Below are positions 1 through 10,831 of a stretch of 64,000 bases of DNA, one piece after another. Location: contig RQTK01000437.1 in the NCBI GenBank assembly GCA_003991915.1, positions 29,174-93,173 of the forward strand. The letters are read 5' to 3'. The translations under genes were made by a program, and so were the position numbers. Position 1 is the first letter of the stretch; each line of letters opens with the position of its first letter. The notes beneath the pieces were generated by a model. That model was not told the DNA's origin, did no database searches, and saw only the letters and a list, made by a program, of their open reading frames with translations. The stretch is from Elysia chlorotica (lineage: Eukaryota > Mollusca > Gastropoda > Plakobranchidae).

Positions 1-45
<45 letters not shown>

Positions 46-87
46 TCTATCTAATCTATCTATCTATCTCTCTCTCTCTCTCTCTCT
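1..87. repeat. CT-rich microsatellite
   Basis: A run of CT dinucleotides interrupted by TCTA/ATCT units. It reaches the window edge, so its full length is unknown. No other feature is seen in it. Confidence 0.95.
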
Positions 88-1130
88 GACAACATACGTC
101 CGCGAAAAACAATTATTTCCTTACAGAAAAAATGCATTATAATACCAATACACAACACCAACATTTCCGCCCCCCAACCGTTGCCCAAGCCTTAACCAAT
201 CAACTTAATTTGCTGCCTTTACCATTCCATTGACCACTCAATCATCATCAACATCATCATCACCATCAATCATCATGATTATTACCATCGACATCATCAA
301 TATGGATTGTGCCATCAGTTTATCGGCATAATTTATTATGAATAAAAACTATAATACAAATCAAATACAAACACTACGAAGACATTTGATCTCGATAAAA
401 CTCGTTTTATCATAAACTTTCAGAAATATTTTAAAAAACTAAAATCGTTTTTGTTCTTTAGAAAAACTCAACAACATTCAATGATACAAAAATAGGAAAC
501 GACACGAAACTCTTAACAAATGAATAATATTTCAAAAAGAACAGTTTTATCAAGAACATCTAAAAAACCTTGAAATGTTTACCCTTAAATCTGGATGTTA
601 TTTTGCCAGACGTAATACGAAGATAACACCCCAAATTTAAAAAACCAAACAAAAAAACCCAGAAAAAATCCCACACAAAAAATCAAAATAAAATGCAAAC
701 GCAAAGTAGGACAATGATAACTGCCACCTTTAGACATTTCCACACGAAAACTTTCGTCTGTTTGGCCCGATCTAAACTTGCGTGATGATAAAATATTGAG
801 AAAACGATACTGGCAGCCAAAGAGACAGAGAGGAATGTCAATATTGACTTCATTGTCCCGCGCGTTACAATTTGTGTCGGCAAACATGGACGTCTCTGTC
901 ATCGGGGCGGATTCGGCGGGCGTACGGCCGTAGAGTCAATGTGAAGTCTGGATGCAAGGATAAATAATTCAACATAGAGCGCCACTTTGAAACATCCTTG
1001 TTAAAAATCTCACAAAATTGTCATAAGAGACTTTTTTTTTGTTCGATAATGTTGTGGCTGTTGTTTTTGTTTTTTTGTGTTTTGTTTTTGTTTTGTTTTT
1101 GGTCTTTTGTATTAGGCATTGTAATATTAT
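88..1130. other. gene-free AT-rich stretch
   Basis: No convincing exon, RNA gene or mobile element is seen. The stretch holds a short ATCATC-rich patch near 240-300 and a T/G-rich patch near 1030-1110. Short open frames on the minus strand (585-1295) have no codon pattern or motif that suggests coding. Confidence 0.6.
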
Positions 1131-1510
1131 TCCATGAATGTTGATGAAAAGTGCATTTCGAAACGTATGCCAAGACATGAATGTCCTTTCTACATGTTTA
1201 TTTGCTGTCGTTGCTATTTCTGTTGTTGTTAATGTTGTTCCTTCGTAAAAGGCATTGTATTCTGCCGTCCATGTGCATTTTGAAACGTAGTCCAAGAAAT
1301 GTCATTTTTCCGTGATTGTTGATGAATTGTGCATTTCAAAATGTATGCGAGGGCGTTCCTTTTCTGTATTCGTATCTCTTGTGATTGTTTGCTTTTGATG
1401 TTTTTCCTTTGTGAGAGTTAATACATTATTTCGTGATTGTTAATGATGAATGGATTTCAAAATATACGACAAGACTATTTTTTCTGCATGTTCATATGTG
1501 CCTTTTGTGT
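1131..1510. repeat. degenerate tandem repeat, unit about 125-170 bp
   Basis: The phrase 'tgattgttgatgaa..tgcatttc.aaa.gtatgc' recurs near 1133, 1308 and 1431, with a weaker copy near 1262. Between the units lies T/G-rich sequence with repeated CTGTTGTTG-like words. Copies are clearly diverged, so this is an old tandem duplication. No protein frame is kept between copies. Confidence 0.55.
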
Positions 1511-1573
1511 CTGGCTAGTTGTGTTTTTAGGAGTATTAACATATTTTCCTATCTTTCCAACAATTATACTGTT

Positions 1574-1672
1574 TCTCTCTCACTCTCTTTCTCTATCTCT
1601 CTCTCTCTTTCTCTGTCTCTCTCTGTGCTCTTTTTGTGCTATTTTCCGAAATCTTTCTCTCTATTGATATCT
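1574..1672. repeat. CT-rich microsatellite
   Basis: Imperfect CT/TCTCTC run with GTCT and TTTCT interruptions. Open frames across it translate to Ser/Leu-rich strings and are artefacts of the repeat. Confidence 0.85.
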
Positions 1673-1835
1673 GTTTGCTTTCTGTCGACTTTATTTATAT
1701 GATCTTTATAATTTCAACATCGTAACCAGCACTTCGTCTCTATCTACAGAGGTACACAATTTATTATCAGGAATATCTCTGTTTGTTTGGCTGTCTGTTT
1801 TTCTGTCCGTCTATTCGTCTGTCTGTGTTGCCTAT

Positions 1836-1860
1836 CCGCCTCACAGTTTATCTATGAAGG

Positions 1861-1931
<71 letters not shown>

Positions 1932-2005
1932 ACTTCTACTTCTACGACTTGGTACGCAGAGATAAAGTACTCAAATGCAATCTTTCACACACAAACCTTA
2001 GGGAT

Positions 2006-2049
<44 letters not shown>

Positions 2050-2143
2050 AGGGAGAGAGAGGGGGAGGGAGAGAGACAGGGACACACATACAGGCGTAAA
2101 TACAGAGACAGACAGTGACCTTCATAGATAAACTGTGAGGCGG
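1836..2143. mobile_element. MITE-like element with perfect 25-bp terminal inverted repeats
   Basis: The sequence CCGCCTCACAGTTTATC... at 1836-1860 is exactly repeated as its reverse complement at 2119-2143, giving perfect 25-bp termini on a 308-bp element. The interior has no coding capacity. In order it holds (CTA)n, (CTG)n, a short unique segment around 1932-2004 and a (GA)n tract. The outer bases on both sides read TAT, which may be a target-site duplication. A partial copy in the opposite orientation lies at 3605-3862. Superfamily cannot be assigned from the ends alone. Non-autonomous DNA transposon is the best reading; a purely recombinational palindrome is the alternative. Confidence 0.65.
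1861..1932. repeat. (CTA)n-(CTG)n compound microsatellite
   Basis: Abutting trinucleotide arrays of CTA and then CTG inside the MITE-like element. The same pair, reverse-complemented, occurs in the partial copy near 3812-3862, so the compound array belongs to the element and did not arise independently. Confidence 0.9.
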
Positions 2144-2337
2144 TATATATATATATATATATATTTCTCTCTTCCTCTGCTCTATTTGTGCCCAATAATC
2201 TCTACTGTTTCCTTTTTTTCCCACAATTCTTCTCTCTATTGAAATCTGCTTGCTTTCTGTAGATTTATGTCGACTTAATTCATATGATCTATATGAGTTC
2301 ACCATCGTAACCACTTTTCTATTCTTTTTTTATCTCC

Positions 2338-2423
<86 letters not shown>
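2338..2423. repeat. (TAG)n microsatellite
   Basis: Near-perfect TAG array of about 28 units. It marks the left edge of the first copy of a segmental duplication; the second copy also begins with a TAG array (3837-3862). Long poly-Val and poly-Leu frames here are repeat translations. Confidence 0.95.
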
Positions 2424-2948
2424 TTAATTGTCGCAGTGTGGTATCACATAAATTTGTTAGATCAGATACTAGGTTTGGGACGAGTCTACGGCATATCCTT
2501 TCTTTTAACAATGAAGGTTTAGTAAACAAGCTCACTCACTAACCCCATCTTTTATTTTTCTCTCTCCCAACCCAGACCAATCTTTCTCCGATGAGTCTAT
2601 GGGCGTTACTCTTAGGACTCGTCCACTATAAAGTCGTGCTGCCCACAATGGATGCTGAGCACCCAACTCTCTCTCTATCTCTCTCTATCTATCCATCTCT
2701 CTCTTTTTCTCTCTATCTTTCTACATCCCTCACTCTCTGTCCCAAGCCAGACCCACCTTTCCCCGGTGAGTACCTAGGGGTTAGCTTTAGGATAACTCCA
2801 TGATGTAACTTACTTACAAACTTAAGCAATCTCTCTCCCCAACCCAGACCCATCTCTCTACAATGATATCCTAGGTACTGATGTGACGGTGGAATTATAC
2901 CTGTCCAGAAATATGACTGTGGCTACATTCTACATATATTCATACTTG

Positions 2949-3189
2949 AACATCGCCTTCCGACGCAGGAGGTCCATGGTTCGAGACTTGGCGATTTTGC
3001 CCCCTACTGGTTGGGTGGTGTCAGTTTAGTGTGATCAGCTGAGACAAGAGTCAAGGCATCCCCGCCCTATATCGTGTATGGCATTATATAAAATCGTCAG
3101 ACGTCAGTCTTGCGGCCCGTACACAATATAGCTTATATAGTGCAAACGTTAAACGCTTAACCAACACAGCTCAACTCAATTCAACTCTT
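2949..3189 (+). mobile_element. SINE-G copy, type 1 head (5' part missing)
   Basis: Starts within the tRNA-like head (CATCGCCTTCCGACGC), followed by a B-box-like 'ggttcgaga', the common body (GTTGGGTGGTGTCAGTTTA, 'gtcagacgtcagtcttg', 'cacaatatagcttatat') and an AACTCAATTCAACTC tail. The A box is absent. It is part of the duplicated segment and is orthologous in position to the copy at 4518. Confidence 0.85.
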
Positions 3190-3604
3190 TGTACGATGAT
3201 TTGGCATGAACGTTCAGTGCCGTATCGCATCTTCCAATTCTCACAACCTTCGTCAGGATGTCTACGAATCCTTGCAGTTTATGTTCTGATTTGTGTCAAA
3301 ATATTTTTTTCCTGTTTCTCTTAATTATTAAATTGTAACTGTCTCTCGGAAGACATATTGAATCGCCCCCACCCCCTAAAAAACAGAAATTTCCACATTT
3401 AATACATTGCTTTTTGTCAGACAATGTTTTACGCCCCCCCCCCCTAATCCCTCTATAGTTATAATCTAACTTTCATTAGGAAAACATATAGATAATCCTT
3501 GCAATCCCCACAGTTTATTTAATGTTTTGCAGTTTTTATTTTTCTCAAACAATAAGTTTGGCGCCCCTTCTCAGTTTATATACTATTACTTAATAGTAAT
3601 AACA

Positions 3605-3698
3605 CCGCCTCACAGTTTATCTATGAAGGTCACTGTCTGTCTCTGTATTTACGCCTGTATGTGTGTCCCTGTCTCTCTCCCTCCCCCTCTCTCTCCCT

Positions 3699-3736
<38 letters not shown>

Positions 3737-3810
3737 ATCCCTAAGGTTTGTGTGTGAAAGATTGCATTTGAGTACTTTATCTCTGCGTACCAAGTCGTAG
3801 AAGTAGAAGT

Positions 3811-3851
<41 letters not shown>

Positions 3852-3862
3852 TAGTAGTAGTA
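3605..3862. mobile_element. inverted partial copy of the MITE-like element
   Basis: Begins with the same 25-bp terminus seen at 1836 and 2119, then runs through the CT tract (complement of the GA tract), the unique segment, (CAG)n and (TAG)n. The opposite terminus is missing: after the TAG array the sequence passes directly into the second copy of the segmental duplication. The element is therefore inverted relative to 1836-2143 and fused through a trinucleotide array. Confidence 0.8.
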
Positions 3863-4146
3863 GCAAAAAACAACAAGTGGCTGTAGTAGAAGTAATAAAA
3901 GTAGTAGTATTAACTGTCTCGGTGTGGTATCACATAAATGTGTTAGATCAGATACTAGGTTTAGGGTGCGTTTACGACATAGCCTTTCTTTAAACATTGA
4001 AGTAGACAAGCTCACTCACTAACCCCGTCTTTTATTTTTCTCTCTCCCAACCCAGACCAATCTTTCTCCGATGAGTCTCTAGGCGTTACTCTTAGGACTC
4101 GTCCACTATATAGTCGTGCTGCTCACATTGGATGCTGAGCACCCAA

Positions 4147-4148
<2 letters not shown>

Positions 4149-4180
<32 letters not shown>

Positions 4181-4241
4181 CGCTCTCTCTCCCTCTCTCT
4201 CCCCCTCTCTCTCATCTCCCAAACCCTCTCTGTCTTTCCCA

Positions 4242-4283
<42 letters not shown>
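4149..4283. repeat. CT-rich microsatellite
   Basis: Mixed CT and CCCTCTCT run inside duplication copy 2. The matching tract in copy 1 (about 2668-2730) is much shorter, so the tract has changed length since the duplication. Confidence 0.9.
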
Positions 4284-4289
<6 letters not shown>

Positions 4290-4517
4290 AGCGAGACCTA
4301 CCTTTTTCAGTGAGTACCTAGGGGTTAGTTTAAGGATAACTCCACGATGTAACTTACTCAATTTTTATACTCAATCAATCTCTCTCCCTAACCCATACCC
4401 ATCTCTCTACTATGATATCCTAGGCACTGGTGTGACGGTAGACTATAATTGTCCAGGTAGACGACTTTGGCTAACTGTGTACATCTACTCATACTTGCAG
4501 TGAGTGCGATGATTAAG

Positions 4518-4785
4518 GGAGGGGTGTGGCTGTAGCCCTGGGGTAGAACATCGGCTTCCAACGCATGAGGTTCGTCGTTCGAGCCCTGGCGATTCCGCCC
4601 CCTACCGGTTGGGTCGGTGTCAGTTTAATGTGACCGACTGAGACAGGAGTCATGGTATCCCCGCCCTGTCCCGTGCATGGCATTACATAAAATTGTCAGA
4701 CGTCAGTCTTGCGGCCCGTCCACAATATAGCCTATATAATGCTGACGTTGAACGTAAAATCAACTCAATTCAACTTAACTCTTTG
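4518..4785 (+). mobile_element. SINE-G copy, type 1 head, nearly full length
   Basis: Head begins 'gtagccctggggtagaaca' (A-box-like), then TCGGCTTCCAACGC, a B-box-like 'cgttcgagccctgg', GCGATTCCGCCCCCTAC, the common body and an AACTCAATTCAACTTAACTC tail. It is one of the most complete copies in the window. The RNA polymerase III boxes support a tRNA origin; the parental tRNA species cannot be fixed by eye. Confidence 0.9.
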
Positions 4786-5106
4786 TCCGATGATGTGGCA
4801 TGAACGTTCAGTACTGTCTAGCATCGTGGAACTCTCACAACCTTCTCAGTTTCTTACTACGAAGCTTCCACAGGCTCCTGGTTGACCGTTAACCCTCACA
4901 TAACAACTTTCGTCAGGATGACATATCGAGAACTACTGTCTCCGAATCCTTGCAGTTTATGTTCTAATGATTTGTGTCAAAACATATTTTTTCCTATCTC
5001 CCTTAATTATTATAAGTAATTGACAATGGTAAGTGTCGCTAAGAAGGTATATTGAATCGTGAGGACCATCTAAAAAAAGAAATTGCCTCATTCACATTTT
5101 GCTTTT

Positions 5107-5204
5107 TGTCAAACAATACTCAAAAGTTATAATCGAACTTGTCAAACAATAATCAAAAGTTATAATCGAACTTGTCAAACAATACTCAAAAGTTATAATC
5201 TAAC
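5107..5204. repeat. 33-bp tandem repeat, three copies
   Basis: Three near-identical units beginning TGTCAAACAATACTCAAAAG and ending TCGAACT or TCTAAC. Copy 1 of the segmental duplication has a single corresponding unit, so the triplication came after the larger duplication. Confidence 0.9.
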
Positions 5205-5250
5205 ATTGCGCCCCTCCAGTTTCTATACTATAACTTTTATCGGGATGACA

Positions 5251-6870
5251 TATTAATTCACCCCCCGCCAAAAAAAAAATCTCCACATTTAAATTTGTGC
5301 CATACAAAGTTATTTTTACCTCTCATAATCATATTCTTACTTCGCCAGACAGACATTATTGATACTTTTTTACTGCCAATCCTCATTGTTAATATTTTAT
5401 TGTTCTTTTCATGTAAAACAATATTTTTACAATATTCAGCGAACTTTCGCAAGATTAAAAAAAAGCTCAGAAATATTTTCCACATCATCACATTCTAAAT
5501 TTTTTAGCATAGACACACTTTGACATTATCCTCAAAGATTTTTGCACTTTAACTTCTCAATGCGATGGCCTTCCAACTCTATTCGCCAACCTTGAACTTT
5601 AACATTTCTGGAAAAACACTTTTCACTGCATTCCTTTAAAAGTAATATGAAACATTCTTCGCGGTATTCCTAAATCTTTACGTTCTAACGCTTGAAATTA
5701 AAGGTTCTGTCAGTTATTTCAAAATCCCCGAATTGTACTTTTCGCGAGGACATTGTTTTGGCAGTGTGAGAGTAAAAGTTATTTGTTTCTCATAACAAAA
5801 TCTTTTCGATCTTTTTTGTGTGTTTGACGTGCAATGTAACCACTTATGTGCTCAGGTATATTTTTTTTATAAATGATATACCCATAGAGCATAACTGTCG
5901 ATACATTTTTAAAATTAAATTCCAATGATTTATATTCTGAAAATGGCAAAGTCGAGGATGATTAGAACCAGTGAATGATAACGAACAGCCATTCAGTATT
6001 CACGGTAATGGACATATAATTTATATATATATTTCTATTATTGCCTAAAAAAAAAGGGGGGGGGGGGGGCGAATTCGACCCCTACGTACTCCATGGGTTT
6101 TTATACATACTGTATTTCTTAATAAACGGATGGCCCCGTGCTTGTAAACGTTGAGGTTTTTTTTTTATAATGTTTCGTCTGTGATTATTGTTTGTGATTT
6201 TTACTGCGTAAGTATCTGAACTTCTCTATTATGTGACGTGGCTCATCAGGGGATGGGTCCATGATATATTCTCTGAAAAACTTCATAATTATTATAATAA
6301 TGATAAAAAAATTAACACTTCTTAACAACAAAAAACACCTCCGGTGTTGTTATTTGAAAGATATTATTTTTAAACATTGATTTCGAAACACCAACATACA
6401 TTTCCCTTTATTTTGATTTTGTGTGTGACGCATAACTGTTTTTTTTTTATCTGTATGTGGTATCAAAGTAGAAAAATTTAAAAGCATATATATATATGAT
6501 TATAAATATTTTAGAGTGGACACCTGTGATAAAAACATTTTATTTTACAGGGTCCCAGTTTTGTCATCTCTCTCTCTTTCTCTCTGTGTGTATATAAAGA
6601 GAGAAAGAATACGAGCTTGTATATCCGTTATTATGAACAGATTAAATGCAATGAAATAGTCTGTAATTGTGAGCCAACTCTTTTTGAAAGGGAAGTATTA
6701 TTTTGACTTAAGTCAACCAAAAATTAAGTTTTCGCCTTTTTCTTTTGGAGGTACTAATGTATAGGTTATATTTTTCTTTAAATACATTAAAGGTGTTCAC
6801 AGGGCATGACTTATAGAGGATGTCATTGTATGATAATTGGACAAATTAGATGGCGAATACTTCCTTCCTT
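5251..6870. other. gene-free AT-rich stretch
   Basis: No supported gene. Contains homopolymer runs (poly-C near 5260, an A/G run near 6050-6069), a short (CT)n-(GT)n patch near 6570-6600 and (TA)n patches near 6027 and 6487. Short open frames near 5258-5498 overlap on both strands and look random. Confidence 0.55.
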
Positions 6871-7135
6871 AAGCCACAGAGCACATAGTGAGATCCTTGT
6901 CCATAAAGACGTTCATCCACAGACACATCCAAGAGATTACGTTTCCTACTAATTGGAACTCTTCATTGTGGAGCAGAACATAGTAGGAGACTTTTCCATA
7001 ATACGTTTATCCACATACACATTCAAGAAAGTACTTTTCGTTCTATTGAACCTCTTCAGTGCGGAGAAGAACATTCTAAAAACCTTGTCCGTTATGTGGT
7101 TCATCCACATTCATATCAAAGAAAACTATGCTTGA
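6871..7135. repeat. tandem repeat, three diverged units of about 90 bp
   Basis: Three consecutive units share 'ctcttca.tg.ggag.agaacat', a central 'gtt(c/t)atccaca' and a closing 'tcaaga/tcaaag'. Divergence between units is substantial. One unit pair is open in a short forward frame (6953-7135), but frames are not kept across all units, so I do not call a gene. Confidence 0.7.
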
Positions 7136-7339
7136 GCCGAAATACAATAACCCTGTTGGTGTTGTTGACTGAAAAAACATTTGATGTTTGTATGCAGGCT
7201 CATCCACTCTAATCTCCTCCTGTGCTGATTTATATAATCTCAGACTGACTTCTTCTTTAGAGTATGAAATTGAAAAAATAGAAGGAAGAAAGATTTGCAG
7301 GAATTTTAGTTGTTTTGTTGTTGTAAATACCGATATGGT

Positions 7340-7590
7340 TTTTGGATAATCTTGAGTCATTAGGGTTTCGACAGAAGTGGTTACATCAACGGTTATGAAA
7401 ACTTTCTGTCCTGGTTATTAGTGGTGGTCTTTAAAATCTATTTTTTTAATAATCTCTACAGATTAGTGATCAAATAATCTTGAGTGATTAAGGGTCCTAC
7501 AGAAATGTTGACATCAACAGCTGTGGAAAAAACTCTCTGTCCTGGCAATTAGTGGTGGTTTTAAAATCTGTTGAAATCTCTAGAGATTAG
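7340..7590. repeat. tandem duplication, unit about 125 bp
   Basis: Two adjacent units share 'gataatcttgagt.attag', a 'cctacagaaatg' phrase, 'ctctctgtcctgg', 'attagtggtggt' and 'tctctacagattag'. Roughly 80 percent alike by eye. No function apparent. Confidence 0.8.
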
Positions 7591-7724
7591 ATTTAAAAAA
7601 GACTGTTAATGTCTAAAGATTGAATAACACCAATAATTTGGTAATTCAAAAATGTTAAATATTATGTAAATCTAACGAAAAAGACTGACCATCGATGTAA
7701 ACAGTTATGTAAGAGTCTCTAAGG

Positions 7725-8035
7725 ATTTATATGAAGGCACACTGCTACTTCATCTTAGAAATCACGATCTATAGAATACTGATATTTATTTATTTGGATC
7801 TCTGATCTAGATTGACCCTCAAGACTTTTAGATCTAGAGTATGAGCAGGCGTTTTTTGATAGACACTCTAGATCCAAATCTTGATCTAGATCTTCAAGAG
7901 TTGGTTATAGTCGATGAAAGCTACCTGGATCTAGATTCCTGAAAGACTTGGTGTACTATAGATCTAAATTATACAGGGATTCTCAAAACATTCAACTAGA
8001 AAACATCAACAAATGTAAATATGATCACCATTACC
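7725..8035. repeat. direct repeat copy 1, rich in TAGATCTAGATC
   Basis: Repeated at 8210-8530. Shared order: an 'agaatactga' phrase, 'tctgatctagatt', 'agatctagagt', 'gagcaggcg', 'gacactctagat', 'atgaaagctgcctgga', 'cattcaact' and 'atatgatcaccatt'. Within each copy the palindromic word AGATCT and its extension TAGATCTAGATC recur many times. Confidence 0.8.
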
Positions 8036-8209
8036 ACATATTTTTCAGAGGTTAAATCTATCAAGAATTTGGTAACGGTAAAATTTTATAGCATGTCAAT
8101 GCAAAAAAAAAAAACGATGATCGTCAATGCGAGAATAAATTATTTCTAGAGACCACGATTTATAGAAGGCTAAATCTAGGTTACATCATATCTTATACTA
8201 TGCTTGCTT

Positions 8210-8530
8210 TATATAGAGACACCCTGCTGTCTAATCTTATAAATCCTAATCTACAGAATACTGACATCGATTTAGATCTTTGATCTAGATTCTAGATTTA
8301 GATACCCCCACCAAGATTTTTAGATCTAGAGTTGAGTCTGAGCAGGCGCTGTTTGATCGACACTCTAGATCTAAATCTAAATCTAGCTCTAGATCTTCAA
8401 AATTTGAAGGTACTACATGAAAGCTGCCTGGACCTAATCAAAATACCTGAATGACTTACAATAATATAGATCTAAGTTTATAAGGAAGGAATAATACAAC
8501 ATTCAACTACAAAATATGATCACCATTGAA
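8210..8530. repeat. direct repeat copy 2, rich in TAGATCTAGATC
   Basis: Partner of 7725-8035 about 485 bp downstream, with the same word order. The AGATCT-bearing parts have expanded and shuffled slightly between copies. Confidence 0.8.
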
Positions 8531-8791
8531 ACAAAAAAAGTTGTTCCGTCTCCATGTCAAATTAATCAGCTGACCGTCAAAAACCCAAAAGTAAAAGTTT
8601 CTTGACCACGATCGAAAATAAAATAAATTAAAGAAGATGACGAAAAGAGTGAGAGAACATTTTAAAATTAATATGTTGATACTGAACCTACTTAAAAACC
8701 TAGTACTCAGTGGTCTGCGACAGCATGAAACATTTCAGAAGTATACGTGCTGCCGTTTTTTAATCCGTTTATATGTATAGATAAATTGAAA

Positions 8792-8862
<71 letters not shown>

Positions 8863-9794
8863 TAGAGGTAGAGATATATAGAGAGATCGATAGATAAATC
8901 CGTTTTTTTCCACAATAATAAGTTGGACTTATCCGATAGTTAATCAGTATCAATCAAAGACTGGATCAGCTCATCCTATCATCGGTTTAACCTTCGGTAA
9001 AAACCTAACCGCCATAAACTTATTAGGCCAGGGTATAGACAGAATCGGAAATCCATTTAGTCTGCATGCACGGGGTTACTTTCTCTATTTGTCCCGAGAT
9101 CTAAGTAATTAGGACTAAAGTGCTAGACGTCTATACGTTTACCATTAAAGACCGCCCTTTGTACAAAGTCTATATTTTGAACGTCTTGCACTTACTGCCT
9201 CTACTTTTCAAAGCGTTTTTTTAATTGATGTTTTAAAAGGTAACGCCAAAAAATACTAAAAGTGAAAATGAAAGGTAAAAGCATAGTTCAGAAGAGTAAT
9301 ACTGTATGGGCGTTCTTTGTTGTTGAGCTATCCATTGAAGAAGCATCCGTTTGTCTTAAGTAGCCAACAATTAACAAAGTACTCAAATGCGAAACAAGAA
9401 AAAGACGTAGCTTGTTGAACGGACGCCTGCTTTACTGAAATAGGATAGCAATTTAATTCGCTGTTGAATCTTACGAGATTTGCTCGACCAATGACAGCGC
9501 CCCACGTATCGCTTGTTTGTTCGAGATAGCGGCTGCATCGCTGTTACAATGCTCAAATCTTTTTCTAATAATTAGTTGTTTTTTTTGTTAAAGTATTTTT
9601 TAATACTTTACTATCAGGTATAAAAACATGAAATTAAAGTTTGTTTTAATACTTTATCAACAAATACTACAAAATATTGTTTTTTTAGTATTTGATGGTA
9701 GAGTATTGACACAAACTCTTTTTGTTTATTAAGAAAGTGCTTATTTATTTCCACTTCATATTAATAAACCATTCTTTTATAATTTCCATTCGTA
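8531..9794. other. gene-free stretch with a GA array
   Basis: A (GA)n microsatellite lies at 8793-8858. The segment around 9430-9560 is richer in CpG and carries a CCAAT-like word (GACCAATGAC). It could be promoter-proximal for the exon candidates at 10230 and 10814, but nothing firm marks it as a promoter. Confidence 0.5.
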
Positions 9795-10051
9795 AGGCAA
9801 CCAGGTAAATCATGCACAAATCGCCAGTATACGTTTTGAGCTAGATGCCTCTAAACATCTTAAAATATCAATATAATACTCGTATTTAGCTTTTCCATTG
9901 AGATATTAGTCTGAATATATCCGGTTCTTGAAATGATAGTTTTACACCTTTTTCATCATCTTAAAGTATATTTCATGCTTTGTAACACACTATGAGGAAC
10001 TCCAAATTCAAAAGAAAGTTCCGACTTGTGTTTGATTCACACTGGTTGCCT
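9795..10051. mobile_element. foldback/MITE-like element, second family, copy 1
   Basis: Left end AGGCAACCAGGTAAATCATG and right end (reverse complement) AGGCAACCAGTGTGAATCAA pair as imperfect inverted repeats of about 31 bp around a 195-bp AT-rich, non-coding interior. The reverse complement aligns along its length with 51493-51717, which has the same termini, so this is a dispersed family and not a chance hairpin. No clear target-site duplication is seen. It ends about 180 bp before the exon candidate at 10230. Confidence 0.65.
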
Positions 10052-10229
10052 CACATTTGGATTTAAATATTACGGTTGCAAGAAGTGGACAGTGAACAAA
10101 TTAAATTTATAGAAACTAACATCAGCAACTGTGATATGGTCCGTATCACAGGACGTGGAGCTTCGCAGAAGCACAAGCAACTTTTAAAATTGAAATTGTA
10201 CAAAGAGCATCCATTTTCTTTCCGAAAAA

Positions 10230-10286
10230 ATGAGCGTGTCTAGTGCAATATGGCGGCGAATTTCGGGAAACTTAGGTACCAGTATT
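10230..10286 (+). CDS. candidate first coding exon (long N-terminus)
   Basis: Starts with ATG after an A-rich context and runs 19 codons, MSVSSAIWRRISGNLGTSI, to a strong donor (ATT then GTAAGT). The peptide is basic, lacks acidic residues and contains Ser, Trp and Arg, which would suit a mitochondrial presequence; that is inference. The last 30 bp of exon plus donor recur at 10831-10860 behind a different ATG (see 10814-10849). No downstream exon in the window joins in an obvious frame; joining in phase 0 to 10978-11058 soon hits a stop. Product unknown. A first exon of a gene running downstream is the best reading. Confidence 0.35.
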
Positions 10287-10742
10287 GTAAGTTGATGGAA
10301 CAGGAATAGGGTAGGTATTTTTCTCATGCGCGTCGAACTTTTTAGTATGGATTAGGGAAAATATAAATCGTGAACGCGTTTTATCTATCATTTGTTACAG
10401 GCAACTGCTATAAGTCGTATTCTCATTTGGATTTGATTTTCTTCATTCAACGCTGCTTTCCTTTTGGAAGATAAGGCCGAGATGACGTTAACGTGTTTCT
10501 ATAGATCTACAGTACTAGTAAAATTATATTTCACCGAATAAGATGAAACTTTCTGAATGGAAGAATTATTTAAAAAAAAATTAAATTGCAAGACATTGTC
10601 TTTTATTTTATAAACAGGCTGCCATACTATTACAAGTATTCTTTTTATTTTGATAACTATTTTTTTTTATAAAGATAACAAATACAGTTTATTTTGGAGC
10701 GCAATATCGAATAAACTCAACTCATGGCGCTTTTACACAATA

Positions 10743-10831
10743 AAATCTCCCAAACGACCATGACAGAGAACATGGCATAACTTGCATGAGAAACAAAAAT
10801 CTCCCAAACGACCATGACAGAGAACATGGCA
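10743..10831. repeat. tandem repeat, 35-bp unit twice
   Basis: The unit AAATCTCCCAAACGACCATG, continuing through ACAGAGAACATGGC, occurs at 10743-10777 and again at 10797-10831, separated by 19 bp. The second unit supplies the start codon of the alternative first exon at 10814. Confidence 0.9.

Larger units (their letters stand above)
2338..3604. repeat. segmental duplication, copy 1
   Basis: From the TAG array onward this segment is repeated in direct orientation at 3837-5250. Shared landmarks in the same order are 'gtggtatcacataaat', 'ctcactcactaacccc', 'tggatgctgagcacccaact', a CT tract, one SINE, 'ggcatgaacgttcagt', 'gaatccttgcagtttatgtt' and 'gcgcccct..cagttt'. Differences are scattered substitutions and small indels, so the duplication is not very recent. 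No gene is recognised. Confidence 0.85.
3837..5250. repeat. segmental duplication, copy 2
   Basis: Direct-orientation partner of 2338-3604, with the same ordered landmarks. It is longer because of an expanded CT tract (4149-4283), a more complete SINE and a 33-bp tandem repeat near its right end. No gene recognised. Confidence 0.85.

Noticed and set aside
2250-2535. poly-Val and poly-Leu open frames on both strands
   Set aside because: Direct translation of a TAG array.
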